Shown here: one piece after another, positions 1 to 8,745 of the stretch
Numbering within the stretch: the stretch's first letter is position 1
Layout of the letters: every line of letters begins with the position of its first letter
NCBI RefSeq assembly: GCF_002356355.1
Contig: NZ_AP018052.1
Span: 186,001 to 250,000 of the forward strand
Source: Thiohalobacter thiocyanaticus
Lineage (GTDB): Bacteria > Pseudomonadota > Gammaproteobacteria > Thiohalobacterales > Thiohalobacteraceae
Direction: 5' to 3'
Length of the DNA: 64,000 bases
Made by a program: the position numbers and the translations under genes
Notes under the pieces: generated by a model
Seen by the model: the letters and a program-made list of their open reading frames with translations, nothing else
The model's database searches: none
What the model was told of the DNA's origin: nothing

Positions 1-1402
1 CCAGTTCCAGTTCCTTGATCTTGCGCGTCAGCGTATTGCGCCCCCAGCCGAGCAGGCGGGCAGCGTCCTGACGCCGGCCTTGGGTCTGGCGCAGTGCGGC
101 CTCGATCATGATGCGCTCGAAGGCAGGCGTGGCACGGTCGAGCAGGCTGCTTTCGCCGCGCCCGAGCTCACGCTCGGCCCATTGCTGCAGGGCGCGTTCC
201 CAGTCCGTGCCTTCGTCAACCATGCCGGGGGCCTCGGCCAGCAGTTCCGGCGGCAGATCGTCCATGTGTACTTCCTGGCTTGAGGCCATCACCGTCAGCC
301 AGCGGCACAGGTTCTCGATCTGGCGCACGTTCCCCGGCCATTCCTGGCGCTGCAGGAATTCCACCACTTCGGTCCGGACCTGCTTGGGCTCGACGTTCAG
401 CTCCCGGGCGGCGCGGTCGAGGAAGAAACGCAGCAGCAGCGGTATGTCCTCGCGTCGCTCGCGCACCGGGGGGATATGGATACGGATCACGTTGAGGCGG
501 TGGAACAGGTCTTCGCGGAAGCGCCCTTCGCGCACCAGCTGCTCCAGGTTCTGGTGGGTCGCGGCAATGATGCGCACGTCCACCTGGATGGGGGTGTGGC
601 CGCCTACGCGGTAGAACTCGCCATCGGCCAGCACCCGCAGCAGGCGGGTCTGCAGTTCCGCCGGCATGTCGCCGATCTCGTCCAGGAACAGGGTGCCGCC
701 GTCGGCCTGCTCGAACCGCCCGGTGCGGCGGTTCTGGGCGCCGGTGAAGGCGCCGCGCTCGTGCCCGAACAGTTCGGATTCCAGCAGGTCACGCGGGATC
801 GCCGCCATGTTGAGCGCGATGAATGGCGCCTCGCTGCGCGGGCTGTGCCGGTGCAGGGCATGCGCCACCAGTTCCTTGCCGGTTCCGGACTCGCCGTTGA
901 TCAGAACAGTAATGTTGGAACGGGACAAGCGGCCGATGGCGCGGAAGACCTCCTGCATGGCCGGCGCCTCACCGACGATCTCCGGGGTCTCCAGGCTTTC
1001 CGTGCGCGGCGCTTCCTCACGCAGCTGTTTGCAGCGGTGCTCGACGGCACGCCGTACCAGGGCCACGGCCTCGTCCACATCGAAGGGTTTGGGCAGGTAT
1101 TCGAAGGCACCGCCCTCGTAGGCGGATACGGCGCTGTCCAGATCGGAGTGGGCGGTCATGATGATGACCGGCAGATCGGGATACCGCGCGCGTACCTGGT
1201 TCAACAGGTCCAGGCCATCGATGCCGGGCATGCGGATATCGCTGACCAGCGCATCCGGGTGCCCCTGTTCCAACGCATCCAGTACGCCGGTGGCGCTGGC
1301 AAAACTCGATACATCCATTCCGGCCTGCTTGAGTGCCTTCTCCAGCACCCAGCGGATGGAGCGATCGTCGTCGATCACCCAGATGCTTTCCTGTTCAGTC
1401 AT
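1..1402 (-). CDS. ntrC: Nitrogen regulation response regulator NtrC (NR(I)), C-terminus cut by window edge
   Basis: Sigma-54-dependent enhancer-binding activator of nitrogen-assimilation genes such as glnA. The 467 codons visible on the minus strand show a receiver domain starting [18 protein letters not shown], with the phospho-acceptor Asp in [10 protein letters not shown]. An AAA+ domain follows with Walker A GESGTGKE, the sigma-54 contact loop GAFTGAQ and a [10 protein letters not shown] segment. A C-terminal Fis-type helix-turn-helix ([20 protein letters not shown]) runs into the window edge, so only the last one or two residues and the stop are missing. The ATG overlaps the ntrB stop as ATGA, which implies translational coupling. 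The open frame has no stop in the window. Family assignment is very secure from domain order and from the ntrB and glnA neighbours. Confidence 0.95.
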   Translation of the reverse strand, partial: MTEQESIWVIDDDRSIRWVLEKALKQAGMDVSSFASATGVLDALEQGHPDALVSDIRMPGIDGLDLLNQVRARYPDLPVIIMTAHSDLDSAVSAYEGGAFEYLPKPFDVDEAVALVRRAVEHRCKQLREEAPRTESLETPEIVGEAPAMQEVFRAIGRLSRSNITVLINGESGTGKELVAHALHRHSPRSEAPFIALNMAAIPRDLLESELFGHERGAFTGAQNRRTGRFEQADGGTLFLDEIGDMPAELQTRLLRVLADGEFYRVGGHTPIQVDVRIIAATHQNLEQLVREGRFREDLFHRLNVIRIHIPPVRERREDIPLLLRFFLDRAARELNVEPKQVRTEVVEFLQRQEWPGNVRQIENLCRWLTVMASSQEVHMDDLPPELLAEAPGMVDEGTDWERALQQWAERELGRGESSLLDRATPAFERIMIEAALRQTQGRRQDAARLLGWGRNTLTRKIKELEL

Positions 1403-2472
1403 TCCACAGGCTCCAGCGGTAGTAATAGGGTAAAGACTGTTCTGCCCGGCACGCTCTCACATTCGATCAGGCCGCCGTGCAGGTTGATCAGGGACTGCGA
1501 GATCGACAGCCCCAGCCCGGTACCCTCGGCCTGACCGGTCACCAGGGGGTAGAAGACGGTCTCCATCAGTTCCGACGGAATGCCGGGCCCGTTGTCCTCC
1601 ACGTCCAACCGCAGCACCAGGCGGTGGCGTTTATGGCCGATGGTGAACTGGCGCAGGGTCCGCGTCCGCAGCAGGATCGTCCCCTGTCCGCCCATGGCAC
1701 GCGCGGCGTTGCGCATGATGTTGAGAATTGCCTGGATGAGCATTTCCGGATCGAACTCGAAATCCGGAATGCTTGGATCGTAGTCGCGTTCGACCTCGAC
1801 TTCGCGATGGCTCTCGGCAACCACCAGGCTGCGCACATGCTCCAGCACCTGATGGATGTTGCTCATGCGCTTCTGCGGCACATTGTTCGGCCCCAGCATG
1901 CGGTTGACCAGGGTGCGCAGCCGGTCGGCCTCGCCGATGATGATGCGGGTGTATTCCTTCAGTTCGTCGGAATCCAGTTCGCGCTCGAGCAGCTGGGCCG
2001 CCCCGCGCAGACCGCCCAGCGGATTCTTGATCTCATGGGCCAGGCCGCGGACCAGCTGACGCATGGCCTGGCTCTGTTCCAGCAGATTTTCCTCGCGGCT
2101 GATGCGCAGATGGCGGTCGACCTGGATCAGTTCGATCAGCACATGGGACGGCGGGCCGCTGTCCTGGCGCGGCGACAGGGTGCAGTCCACCGTTACCTCC
2201 CCACCCTGGTGCAGCCTCAGCGCCACCTCGCGTTCGGTGTAGGTGCGGTTCTCGTCCAGGGCGCTGCGGACCCGGTCGAGCAGGGCGTCGGCCGCGGGCA
2301 GCAATTCCGGCAGGCGCTGGCCGGTGGCATGGCTGGCGCTCTGGGCCAGCAGCATCTCGGCGGCCGGATTCATGTATTCGACCCGCATCCCGGCATCGAC
2401 CATCAGGATTGCCGTGGTGATGTTGTCCAGGATCGACTTTTCGCGCGTCATCGGCGTTAGCTGCACATTCAT
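1399..2472 (-). CDS. ntrB: Nitrogen regulation sensor histidine kinase NtrB (NR(II))
   Basis: Two-component kinase/phosphatase that controls NtrC phosphorylation in response to nitrogen status through PII. About 357 residues: an N-terminal PAS-like domain (ILDNITTAILMVDAGMRVEYMNPAAE), a dimerisation/phospho-acceptor helix with the His in GLAHEIKNPLGGLRGAAQ, an N box (ILNIMRNAARAM) and G boxes (VEDNGPGIP, GTGLGLSIS). The start at MNVQLTPMTREKS is my choice. A longer frame runs upstream to about 2610, but its extra residues look non-coding, and MTREKS at about 2451 is also possible. It is followed by ntrC with a 4-base overlap. An NtrC-type palindrome lies upstream at 2650-2666, so the operon is probably autoregulated. 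Confidence 0.93.
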   Translation of the reverse strand: MNVQLTPMTREKSILDNITTAILMVDAGMRVEYMNPAAEMLLAQSASHATGQRLPELLPAADALLDRVRSALDENRTYTEREVALRLHQGGEVTVDCTLSPRQDSGPPSHVLIELIQVDRHLRISREENLLEQSQAMRQLVRGLAHEIKNPLGGLRGAAQLLERELDSDELKEYTRIIIGEADRLRTLVNRMLGPNNVPQKRMSNIHQVLEHVRSLVVAESHREVEVERDYDPSIPDFEFDPEMLIQAILNIMRNAARAMGGQGTILLRTRTLRQFTIGHKRHRLVLRLDVEDNGPGIPSELMETVFYPLVTGQAEGTGLGLSISQSLINLHGGLIECESVPGRTVFTLLLPLEPVE

Positions 2473-2649
2473 GTAACAAGGCCTGTGCAAGAATCCGGCC
2501 ATGCTGTCGACACGCCGGCGACCCTGCCCGATTTCGGGGCGCGCGCATGAAACACCTTTAAAAACAGAGGGTAGGGATTCACTTCGTTGCGGGACGAAAA
2601 CCCCTTGCAACAGGCCGTGTGGTCAGCGCGCCCCGGTAACGGGCCTCAA

Positions 2650-2666
2650 TGCACCATTATAGTGCA
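2650..2666. promoter_or_regulatory. NtrC-type binding palindrome upstream of ntrBC
   Basis: TGCACC-ATTAT-AGTGCA closely matches the NtrC consensus TGCACC-N5-GGTGCA. It lies 178 bases upstream of the ntrB start and downstream of the DUF4124 gene. A GG-N10-GC arrangement exists between it and ntrB on the minus strand, but its flanks fit the sigma-54 consensus poorly, so no promoter is called there. Confidence 0.7.
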
Positions 2667-2693
2667 TATTGTGGCAGGGCGCCCGGCACCGGA

Positions 2694-3230
2694 TCAGGGA
2701 TTGGCCTTGCGGGCAGGGAGATTGATGGATTGCTGGTGCAGGTGGAAGCTGACGGGGTCGCTGCTGATGAGGGTATTTCCATCCCCGTCGACCACCTCGG
2801 CCACGACGCTGTGGGTACCGCGGTCCACCCCGGTGAACTGCCATTGCAGGTTCCGGGTGGTGCCCTGGACCTTGCCGTCGAGGCTGATCCGGATGCGGTG
2901 TCCGGCGCTCGTGTTCAGTTCCGGCTCCAGGCTGAGCCGCAGACTGAAGTTGCCCTGGTTATCCCAGAAGGCGGTGTCCGGTTCCGGATAGGTGATCGCC
3001 AGGCTGTCATACCCGGCCGGTCCGGCCTCGGGAGTCCGGGAACCGGACTGGATCTTCGGCAGGTTCTTCGGCGCCTCGTAGACATTGGGCTGGCGCAGCT
3101 CGACCGCCTCGGCCCCGGGCCGGGGGCTGTCGCTGTAATGCACCCTGCCGTCCTCGTCCACCCAACGGTAGACGGTTCCGGCCTGGGCGGCTGTGCCCAG
3201 CAGCGCAAGTATCAGGATCCAGTGCTTCAT
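2694..3230 (-). CDS. DUF4124 domain-containing exported protein
   Basis: A 178-residue protein of unknown function. It begins with a clear signal peptide (MKHWILILALLGTAAQA, likely cleavage after AQA). Next comes a DUF4124 segment (GTVYRWVDEDGRVHYSDSP), then a proline-containing linker and a C-terminal beta-rich region from about residue 95 that resembles an Ig/fibronectin-type fold. A longer frame upstream (MPDGLDYVGS) exists, but the signal peptide supports the internal ATG at 3230. DUF4124 proteins are common next to glnA/ntrBC in gammaproteobacteria. The linkage is conserved but does not prove a nitrogen role. It is probably periplasmic or envelope-associated. Confidence 0.85.
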   Translation of the reverse strand: MKHWILILALLGTAAQAGTVYRWVDEDGRVHYSDSPRPGAEAVELRQPNVYEAPKNLPKIQSGSRTPEAGPAGYDSLAITYPEPDTAFWDNQGNFSLRLSLEPELNTSAGHRIRISLDGKVQGTTRNLQWQFTGVDRGTHSVVAEVVDGDGNTLISSDPVSFHLHQQSINLPARKANP

Positions 3231-3280
3231 GCTGCCAACATAATCCAGCCCGTCCGGCACGGCAAGTCTTTCGCCGATAC

Positions 3281-3366
3281 GGGTAGGATGGGTGAAGGCG
3301 CTACGCGCCGAAACCCATCACTGGCCCATCTGCGATGGGTTGCGCTTCGCTCCACCCATCCTACCC
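3281..3366. repeat. REP-like inverted repeat, family A copy 1
   Basis: An 86-base imperfect palindrome whose ends are GGGTAGGATGGGTG and CACCCATCCTACCC, with internal aacccatc/gatgggtt arms. Related copies occur at 11834-11921 and 50283-50364, all intergenic. It lies between the glnA terminator and the DUF4124 gene. Confidence 0.8.
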
Positions 3367-3370
3367 AAAC

Positions 3371-3396
3371 AAAAACGCCCCCTTGCGGGGGCGTCT
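3371..3396 (-). terminator. Rho-independent terminator of glnA
   Basis: Read on the minus strand, an 8-bp perfect stem (ACGCCCCC / GGGGGCGT) with a four-base loop is followed by a run of five T (A3371-A3375 on the plus strand). It sits about 25 bases after the glnA stop codon. Confidence 0.85.
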
Positions 3397-3419
3397 GTAC
3401 AGCCGGGGGCGGAAACCGC

Positions 3420-4829
3420 TCAGACGCTGTAGTACATGTCGAACTCGACCGGATGGGTGGTCATGCGCAGGCGCGTGACCTCCTCCATCTTCAGTTTGAT
3501 GTAGGCATCGATCACGTCGTCGGTGAACACGCCGCCGGCCTTGAGGAACTTGCGGTCCTGGTCCAGGGCCTCCAGTGCCTGGTCAAAGGCGTGGCAGACC
3601 TGCGGGATCTGCTTTTCCTCCTCCGGCGGGAGATCGTACAGATCCTTGTCCATGGCATCACCGGGATGGATCTTGTTCTGGATGCCGTCCAGGCCGGCCA
3701 TCATCAGGGCGGTGAAGGCCAGATAGGGGTTGGCGGTGGCGTCGGGGAAGCGCACCTCGATGCGACGGCCCTTGGGGTTGGAGACGAACGGGATGCGGAT
3801 CGAGGCCGAGCGGTTGCGGGCCGAATAGGCCAGCATCACCGGTGCCTCGAAGCCCGGCACCAGACGCTTGTAGGAGTTGGTGGAGGCGTTGGTGAAGGCG
3901 TTGAGCGCGCGCGCATGCTTGATGACACCGCCGATGTAGTACAGCGCCTGGTCCGACAGGCCGCCGTACTTCTTGCCGGAGAAGATGTTCTTGCCGGCCT
4001 TGGCCAGGGACATGTGCACATGCATGCCGCTGCCGTTGTCGCCGACCAGCGGCTTGGGCATGAAGGTGGCGGTCTTGCCATAGGCGTGGGCGACGTTGTG
4101 CACGCAGTACTTGAGGATCTGCACCTCGTCGGCCTTTTTCACCAGGGTGTTGGCGCCGACGCCGATCTCGCACTGGCCGGCGGTCGCCACTTCATGGTGA
4201 TGCACCTCGACTTCCAGACCCATCTCCTCCATGGCCTGGCACATGGCGCCGCGCAGGTCATGCAGGGAGTCGACCGGCGGCACCGGGAAGTAGCCGCCCT
4301 TCACGCTCGGGCGGTGCCCCATGTTGCCGTCCTCGAACACGCGCTCGGTGTTCCAGCTGCCTTCCTCGGAGTCGACCTTGTAGAAGGCGCCGCCGATGTT
4401 GGCGCCCCAACGCACGTCGTCCAGCACGAAGAATTCGGGTTCGGGGCCGAACAGGGCGCTGTCGGCGATGCCGGTGGATTTCAGGTATTCCTCGGCGCGT
4501 CGGGCGATGGAGCGCGGATCGCGCTCGTAGCCCTGCATGGTGGTGGGCTCGAGGATGTCGCAGCGGATGTTGACCTGGGGCTCGTCGCTGAAGGGATCCA
4601 GCAGCGCGGTGGTAGCATCCGGCATCAGGATCATGTCGGATTCGTTGATGCCCTTCCAGCCGGAGATACTGGAGCCGTCGAACATCTTGCCTTCCTTGAA
4701 GAAGCCGGCATCGACCTCGCTGGACGGGATGGTGACGTGCTGCTCCTTGCCCCGGGTGTCGGTAAACCGCATGTCCACCCAGCGGACCTCGTTGTCCTTG
4801 ATCAGTTTCTGAACCTTCGCTGCTGTCAT
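3420..4829 (-). CDS. glnA: Glutamine synthetase type I (GSI-beta)
   Basis: Converts glutamate, ammonia and ATP to glutamine in the cytoplasm. The start [15 protein letters not shown] gives 469 residues, exactly the enterobacterial length, and is preceded by GGAG. A GTG 15 bases upstream is also open. Visible signatures are the N-terminal [16 protein letters not shown], the metal-site [11 protein letters not shown], the [20 protein letters not shown]-site stretch and NRSASIRIP. The adenylylation tyrosine lies in DLYDLPPEE near residue 400, so post-translational control by GlnE is expected. A sigma-54 promoter at 4930-4945 and NtrC-type sites at 5008-5055 indicate nitrogen control. A terminator follows. 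Confidence 0.98.
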   Translation of the reverse strand: MTAAKVQKLIKDNEVRWVDMRFTDTRGKEQHVTIPSSEVDAGFFKEGKMFDGSSISGWKGINESDMILMPDATTALLDPFSDEPQVNIRCDILEPTTMQGYERDPRSIARRAEEYLKSTGIADSALFGPEPEFFVLDDVRWGANIGGAFYKVDSEEGSWNTERVFEDGNMGHRPSVKGGYFPVPPVDSLHDLRGAMCQAMEEMGLEVEVHHHEVATAGQCEIGVGANTLVKKADEVQILKYCVHNVAHAYGKTATFMPKPLVGDNGSGMHVHMSLAKAGKNIFSGKKYGGLSDQALYYIGGVIKHARALNAFTNASTNSYKRLVPGFEAPVMLAYSARNRSASIRIPFVSNPKGRRIEVRFPDATANPYLAFTALMMAGLDGIQNKIHPGDAMDKDLYDLPPEEEKQIPQVCHAFDQALEALDQDRKFLKAGGVFTDDVIDAYIKLKMEEVTRLRMTTHPVEFDMYYSV

Positions 4830-4929
4830 AACGCTTGTCTCCACGGTACGAGTTTATCTGCGGCGTCCGCCCCTGCGCCCGGTTTCCGGGACCGGGGCGC
4901 AAACGCCTGGAATCAGGTGCTCACTTTGG

Positions 4930-4945
4930 TGCATGAAGCATGCCA
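4930..4945 (-). promoter_or_regulatory. Sigma-54 promoter of glnA
   Basis: The minus strand reads TGGCATGCTTCATGCA, which contains GG and GC separated by exactly ten bases as required at -24/-12. The predicted start site lies roughly 90 bases upstream of the glnA ATG. The adjacent TGCACCAAAGTGAGCACC stretch carries a further NtrC-like half site overlapping the promoter. Confidence 0.75.
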
Positions 4946-5007
4946 CGGATAATAATCCTTGAATTACAATAGCCTGCAACATCCCTTCGGATGCAAACCT
5001 GCCAATC

Positions 5008-5055
5008 TGCACCATATCAATGCGCAAAAAGCCACTCCCGCACCAGTATAGTGCA
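5008..5055. promoter_or_regulatory. Two NtrC-type enhancer sites upstream of glnA
   Basis: The site at 5039-5055 (CGCACC-AGTAT-AGTGCA) is a strong match to TGCACC-N5-GGTGCA. The site at about 5008-5026 (TGCACCATATCAATGCGCA) is weaker. They lie roughly 65-110 bases upstream of the -24 element, the usual enhancer distance for NtrC-activated promoters, and just after the stop of the upstream transporter gene. Confidence 0.7.
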
Positions 5056-5057
5056 TC

Positions 5058-6230
5058 TCAGGCGAACAGGACCCGCACCCGGCCGATATCGGTCACGGTT
5101 GTCGCACGTTGTTTGAGCTGCTCGGCCAGGGCCCGGGCGGCATCGCGGCCCTGATCCAGTTCCAGCGGCAGTACCACGTCGATGTGCACCTCGCCATTGA
5201 GGTAGTGCAGGTTGATCTCCTGCACCTGCTCCATTTCCGGGAGCCCGGCCCAGTTTCTGTGCAACTGGCCGAGGAGTTCGCTGCGCAGCGGCAGGTGATC
5301 ACAGGGCGAGGCGCGGGAATCGTCCTCCGGATCCACGTGCACCGTCACATCCGCCACCACGTCGACGTCCCTGAGCAGGGTCTGGCGCACCCGCTCGCCG
5401 ATCTGGTGGCCCTCGGAGACGCTGAGCCTGGGATCGACCTGGACATGCACATCGACCAGGGCATCGCTGCCGCTGCGCCGGGTGCGCAGCATGTGCAACT
5501 CGCGCACACCGCCGACGTCGCGGATGGTGTCACGGATCTGCTGCACCTCGTCTTCCTCCAGGGCGGTGTCGATCAACTCGCGCATGCTGCTCCAACTCAG
5601 GTCCCAGCCGATCTTCGCCACCATCAGGCCCACCAGCACGGCAGCGATGGCATCGAGATAGGGCAGGCCGGCCATGGTGCCGCCGATGCCCACCATCACC
5701 ACGATGGAGGAAATGGCATCCGAACGGCTGTGCCAGGCGTTGGCGCGCAGCATATTGGACTTGATCCGCCGCGCCAGCCGCATGGTGTAATGATAGATCG
5801 CCTCCTTGGACAGCACCGAGAGCAGGGCGACGATCATGGCCCCCATGCCGGGCTGCAGCAGCAGGTCGGGGTGGAACAGCCTCCGCCCGGCATCCCAGAC
5901 GATACCGCCGGCCACCAGGATCAGCGTCACGCCCAGCGCCACCGTCATCAGGGTCTCGATGCGGCCGTGGCCGTAGGGGTGAGAGGCATCGGCCTCGCGA
6001 TGGGCATGCTTGGCGGCGAAGATGACCAGGAAATCGGTGAGCAGATCCGACAGCGAATGGATGCCGTCGGCGATCAGCGCCTGTGAGTGCGCGATCAGCC
6101 CGACGACGATCTTGGCCACGCCCAGGGCGAAGTCCACCACCGAACCGATCAGCGTGACCTTGCGGATCTCGCGGTAGCGCTCGGTATTCCCCGCTGTGGC
6201 GGGGACATGGCTGTGGCTATGGGCGTGCAT
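5058..6230 (-). CDS. Cation diffusion facilitator family transporter
   Basis: Inner-membrane divalent metal exporter driven by proton exchange. Starting at MHAHSHSHVPAT it has 390 residues with a short His-rich N-terminus. The membrane domain carries the paired metal-site motifs HxxxD in TM2 (ADGIHSLSDLL) and HxxxD in TM5 (HSRSDAISS). The combination of His and Asp in both helices favours Zn or Fe as substrate over Mn. The C-terminal part is a long cytoplasmic dimerisation region (from about residue 215), longer than in FieF, with two beta-alpha-beta-like segments. The longer open frame upstream of 6230 overlaps a repeat element and is not used. Confidence 0.9.
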   Translation of the reverse strand: MHAHSHSHVPATAGNTERYREIRKVTLIGSVVDFALGVAKIVVGLIAHSQALIADGIHSLSDLLTDFLVIFAAKHAHREADASHPYGHGRIETLMTVALGVTLILVAGGIVWDAGRRLFHPDLLLQPGMGAMIVALLSVLSKEAIYHYTMRLARRIKSNMLRANAWHSRSDAISSIVVMVGIGGTMAGLPYLDAIAAVLVGLMVAKIGWDLSWSSMRELIDTALEEDEVQQIRDTIRDVGGVRELHMLRTRRSGSDALVDVHVQVDPRLSVSEGHQIGERVRQTLLRDVDVVADVTVHVDPEDDSRASPCDHLPLRSELLGQLHRNWAGLPEMEQVQEINLHYLNGEVHIDVVLPLELDQGRDAARALAEQLKQRATTVTDIGRVRVLFA

Positions 6231-6288
6231 GGGGTTGTGCTCTCGTTTATTGCGCCCGTGTCCGGTTGACCTTATGTGCGGCGATGAT

Positions 6289-6429
6289 AACGCAAAGGAC
6301 GCAGAGACGCAGAGACGCAAAGGAACATGTATTAAGGAAGGGCACTCTTCAGCCGCGTCATGGCGAGGGAAGCAATGTCATTTACATATAAATCGCTTTG
6401 CGCCTCTGCGTCTTTGCGACTTCTGCGTT
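6289..6429. repeat. Inverted-repeat element, family B copy 1 (AACGCAAAGGACGCAGAG type)
   Basis: The left arm (6289-6322) is built of GACGCAGAGACGCAAAGG-like blocks. The right arm (about 6396-6429) is its reverse complement (TTTGCGCCTCTGCGTC...TTCTGCGTT). The central part is unrelated and AT-richer. Copies of the family occur at 7788-7884 and 61777-61988, with a solitary arm near 11777-11800. Confidence 0.75.
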
Positions 6430-6441
6430 GCAGCCGCCCAG

Positions 6442-6675
6442 TCACTCAGTCGAACCCACCCTCACGCTGATGCGTATGTCGCGGCCGTCCTGCTCGATGC
6501 CGACCACCTCGTGGCCGTTGATGCGGCACCAGGTGGGGATGTCGTTGATCGCGCCGGGGTCGGTGCAGCTGACGTGCAGCACATCGCCGGGGTCGAGCTC
6601 GGCGATCGCATCCTGGGTGCGGATCACCGGCAGTGGGCAGAGAATGTTGCGGGCGTCGAGCGTATGTTCGCTCAC
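6442..6675 (-). CDS. TusA-family sulfur carrier protein
   Basis: A 77-residue protein with the TusA signature near the N-terminus (LDARNILCPLPVIRTQDAI). The CPxP cysteine carries persulfide sulfur in this family. Its ATG overlaps the stop of the upstream PP-loop gene by four bases (ATGA), so the two proteins are almost certainly co-translated. TusA proteins relay sulfur to tRNA thiolation enzymes or, in sulfur oxidisers, to sulfur-oxidation enzymes. Pairing with a PP-loop enzyme favours delivery to a thiolation reaction. The C-terminal half (GHEVVGIEQDGRDIRISVRVG) fits the family's last strands. The specific paralogue name cannot be fixed from sequence alone. Confidence 0.9.
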   Translation of the reverse strand: MSEHTLDARNILCPLPVIRTQDAIAELDPGDVLHVSCTDPGAINDIPTWCRINGHEVVGIEQDGRDIRISVRVGSTE

Positions 6676-7709
6676 AGGTACCAGTCCTGACGGATCTCGT
6701 CCGGCGGCAGCGGTCTGACCCGGCGGGTGCTGCTCTCGCCATTGCGGTTGATCTCGACCTCGACCTCGGCCGCGTCACGCCCCTGACTGAAGCGGCCCAG
6801 CAGGCGCGCGGCCAGTTCCAGGTCGGCATCGTCGACTTCGCCGTCGAGCAGCACCAGCGGGCCCTTGTGACTGGTGCTGCGCAGATGGGTGAACTGCTTG
6901 CGGTAACCCTCGAGAAAGTTGTTCTCGCCCTCGTCGCGACCGATGATCAGCTTGAAATTGGACCGCGGACGGATATGCCGGCCGACCTTGAGCAGCATGA
7001 TGTCATCGAGTTCATAGCGACGCTCGCCGCGCGCCTGCCACAGATCGGCCAGCTTGGTCGAATACTGCCTGTCGGTGAGAAAGCAGCAGCCGCCGGCCGG
7101 CTGCGCATAGTCCTCGAAGCCGAACTGCTGTGCCAGCGCCATCTGCGGCTTGCGTGAGCGGCCGCTGAAATCATACAAGCGCTCGCGCTCGACCCAGCCC
7201 TCGCGCTCCGGCAGGGTCTCGGGGAGGTTCTTCGCGCACAGCGGACGCAGCAGCAGATCCTCGGCGCCTGACTCATGCGCCACCACCGGCATGGTATCGG
7301 CGCGCTGCGACTTGGGCCGCTGGCCGATCACTTCGCCGGTGATGATGAAATCGAACCCGTGCGCCTCGATCCACTCGCGCGCCTTGCCGACCATGAACAC
7401 CTTGCAGTCCAGGCAGGGGTTGAGATTGGCGCCGTAGCCGTGTTTCGGATTGATGACGACATCCTTGTACTCCTCGATGATGTCGACGATGTGCAGCTTG
7501 ATGCCGAGCTGCTCGGCCACCCACAGCGCATTGTTGCGTTTCGGTTTGGCCTGGTCCTGATTGCGGATGGCGTGGGTGTGCCCCTCCACGCAGAAGCCGG
7601 TGAAGAAATTGATCCCCTCCACATGAACGCCCTGCTCCATGATGACGCGGGCGGCAAGGAGTGAATCCAGCCCTCCGGAGATGAGTGCGACGGCCTTGCG
7701 TTGTGACAT
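6672..7709 (-). CDS. PP-loop ATP pyrophosphatase with C-terminal DUF814-like domain, putative sulfurtransferase
   Basis: A 345-residue protein with an N-terminal PP-loop (ALISGGLDSLLAARV) as in MnmA/ThiI-type adenylating thiolases. Two cysteine motifs sit where MnmA has its catalytic pair: NPCLDCK near residue 100 and GGCCFL near residue 207. The C-terminal portion (KVGRHIRPRSNFKLIIGRDEGE) resembles the NFACT-R/DUF814 RNA-binding module. This architecture is often annotated as a tRNA 2-thiouridine or 4-thiouridine enzyme, but its substrate is not established by what I can see. The overlap with tusA suggests the carrier protein is its sulfur donor. It is not canonical MnmA or ThiI (no THUMP domain, different C-terminus). 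Confidence 0.82.
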   Translation of the reverse strand: MSQRKAVALISGGLDSLLAARVIMEQGVHVEGINFFTGFCVEGHTHAIRNQDQAKPKRNNALWVAEQLGIKLHIVDIIEEYKDVVINPKHGYGANLNPCLDCKVFMVGKAREWIEAHGFDFIITGEVIGQRPKSQRADTMPVVAHESGAEDLLLRPLCAKNLPETLPEREGWVERERLYDFSGRSRKPQMALAQQFGFEDYAQPAGGCCFLTDRQYSTKLADLWQARGERRYELDDIMLLKVGRHIRPRSNFKLIIGRDEGENNFLEGYRKQFTHLRSTSHKGPLVLLDGEVDDADLELAARLLGRFSQGRDAAEVEVEINRNGESSTRRVRPLPPDEIRQDWYL

Positions 7710-7787
7710 GGGATTTCGATTGCGGATCGGTAATTTGCCGGACCGGCTATTTTACCCGCAGCTGCGGGTTAATGGCCAATCCTGGGT

Positions 7788-7884
7788 GATAACAATGCAG
7801 AGGACGCAAAGGCGCAGAGGCTCAGAGGAATGAAAAAATAAGAAAACCCTGCGTCTCTGTGCCTTTGCGTGCTCTGCGTTATCG
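7788..7884. repeat. Inverted-repeat element, family B copy 2
   Basis: The arms GATAACAATGCAGAGGACGC and GCTCTGCGTTATC face each other, with GCAAAGGCGCAGAG / CTCTGTGCCTTTGC inside and a short AT-rich centre. It lies between the PP-loop gene and the 190-residue gene. Confidence 0.75.
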
Positions 7885-7933
7885 CCGCCCGGGCCGGAGA
7901 CGAGCTGTCATACCTGACGCTACCGCCATCAGC

Positions 7934-8506
7934 TCAGTGGGGTTTTTCCGTGTCCTCGTCCAGCGGGATCGGGATGACGCCGGTCTGGCGCCGATACTGC
8001 GCGAAGGCCCGCCGGCTGCCGGTCTGCTGCCACAGTTCGGCATTGTGCAGGGGGTCGAGTACAGCTTCGCGGTCGAGTTCGCGCATGGTCTGCAGCACAT
8101 CGCGCAGGTGCACGAAGGCCTCGGCCAGCTGGGCATAGACCTCGGCCGTGGCATGGCGCAGGCGCTCGGCCAGGGTGCCGTAGGCGCTGCGGCCCAGGTC
8201 GACGAAATAGGTATGGTTCACCAGCCGGCGGCGGGCCTGTTCGGGATAGAAACCGGAATACAGCAGGCACTGATCCCCCACGTCGCGCAGCTGTTCCTCC
8301 TGCAGCCGGCCGCGGGATGACATGCCGTGGAGAAAATCGAGCGCGATCACCCGGGCGGCCAGCTCCGGCCGCGAGGTGAACCGCATCAGCAGGAACACCA
8401 GGTAGCTCTGCAACTCCTGGTCGAGGTGGGTCGCGCAGGCCTGTTCGGCCTCGTTGACCAGCGCCTGCCACTGCGCCGTGGACGTGGGGTGAAGGACCAG
8501 CTTCAT
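7934..8506 (-). CDS. Conserved hypothetical protein
   Basis: I do not recognise a named family. The protein has 190 residues, is acidic to neutral, and looks entirely alpha-helical with no signal peptide or membrane segment. The start MKLVLHPTSTAQW is chosen because GGGAGG lies five bases upstream; a GTG six bases earlier is in frame. Another frame covers the same span on this strand (7929-8519), but its composition is arginine/proline/glycine-rich in the way typical of out-of-frame GC-rich translations. The segment LLYSGFYPEQARRRLVNHTYFVDLG looks conserved-like. It stands alone between repeats and the glyQ promoter region. Confidence 0.75.
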   Translation of the reverse strand: MKLVLHPTSTAQWQALVNEAEQACATHLDQELQSYLVFLLMRFTSRPELAARVIALDFLHGMSSRGRLQEEQLRDVGDQCLLYSGFYPEQARRRLVNHTYFVDLGRSAYGTLAERLRHATAEVYAQLAEAFVHLRDVLQTMRELDREAVLDPLHNAELWQQTGSRRAFAQYRRQTGVIPIPLDEDTEKPH

Positions 8507-8687
8507 GGGCACCTCCCAATCAATATATCGGTCCGGGCCGCAGGGGCCTTTACAGTTTATTGACTAGCAGATTCCGGGCCAGGTTCGGTCTGAACGGCCT
8601 GCCCGGCGGCACCTGACACTCAATATACCCAATTCCCGATTCCGGCAGAAACTCCCCGTCGGCGCGGATCCGTGCCGGATTTTCTCT

Positions 8688-8716
8688 TTCACCCCCGGCC
8701 CCGGGCGGGCTATACT
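8688..8716 (+). promoter_or_regulatory. Possible sigma-70 promoter of glyQS
   Basis: A good -10 (TATACT, 8711-8716) stands about 30 bases before the glyQ start. The -35 (TTCACC at 8688, 17-base spacer) is a weak match. The rest of the 239-base gap 8507-8745 shows nothing else I can name. Confidence 0.4.
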
Positions 8717-8745
8717 TGCCGGCCTTTACCTTCAGCAATTTCAAG

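Noticed and set aside
2560-2640. Sigma-54 promoter before ntrB
   Set aside because: A GG-N10-GC spacing exists, but the flanking bases do not match TGGCAC/TTGC.
2649-4952. Long plus-strand open frame (767 codons) opposite glnA
   Set aside because: It is antisense to a clear glnA; the His/Gly/Val-rich translation is typical of GC-rich shadow frames.
7929-8519. 196-codon alternative frame on the same strand as the 190-residue hypothetical gene
   Set aside because: Arg/Pro/Gly-rich out-of-frame composition; the other frame has a good ribosome-binding site and normal composition.
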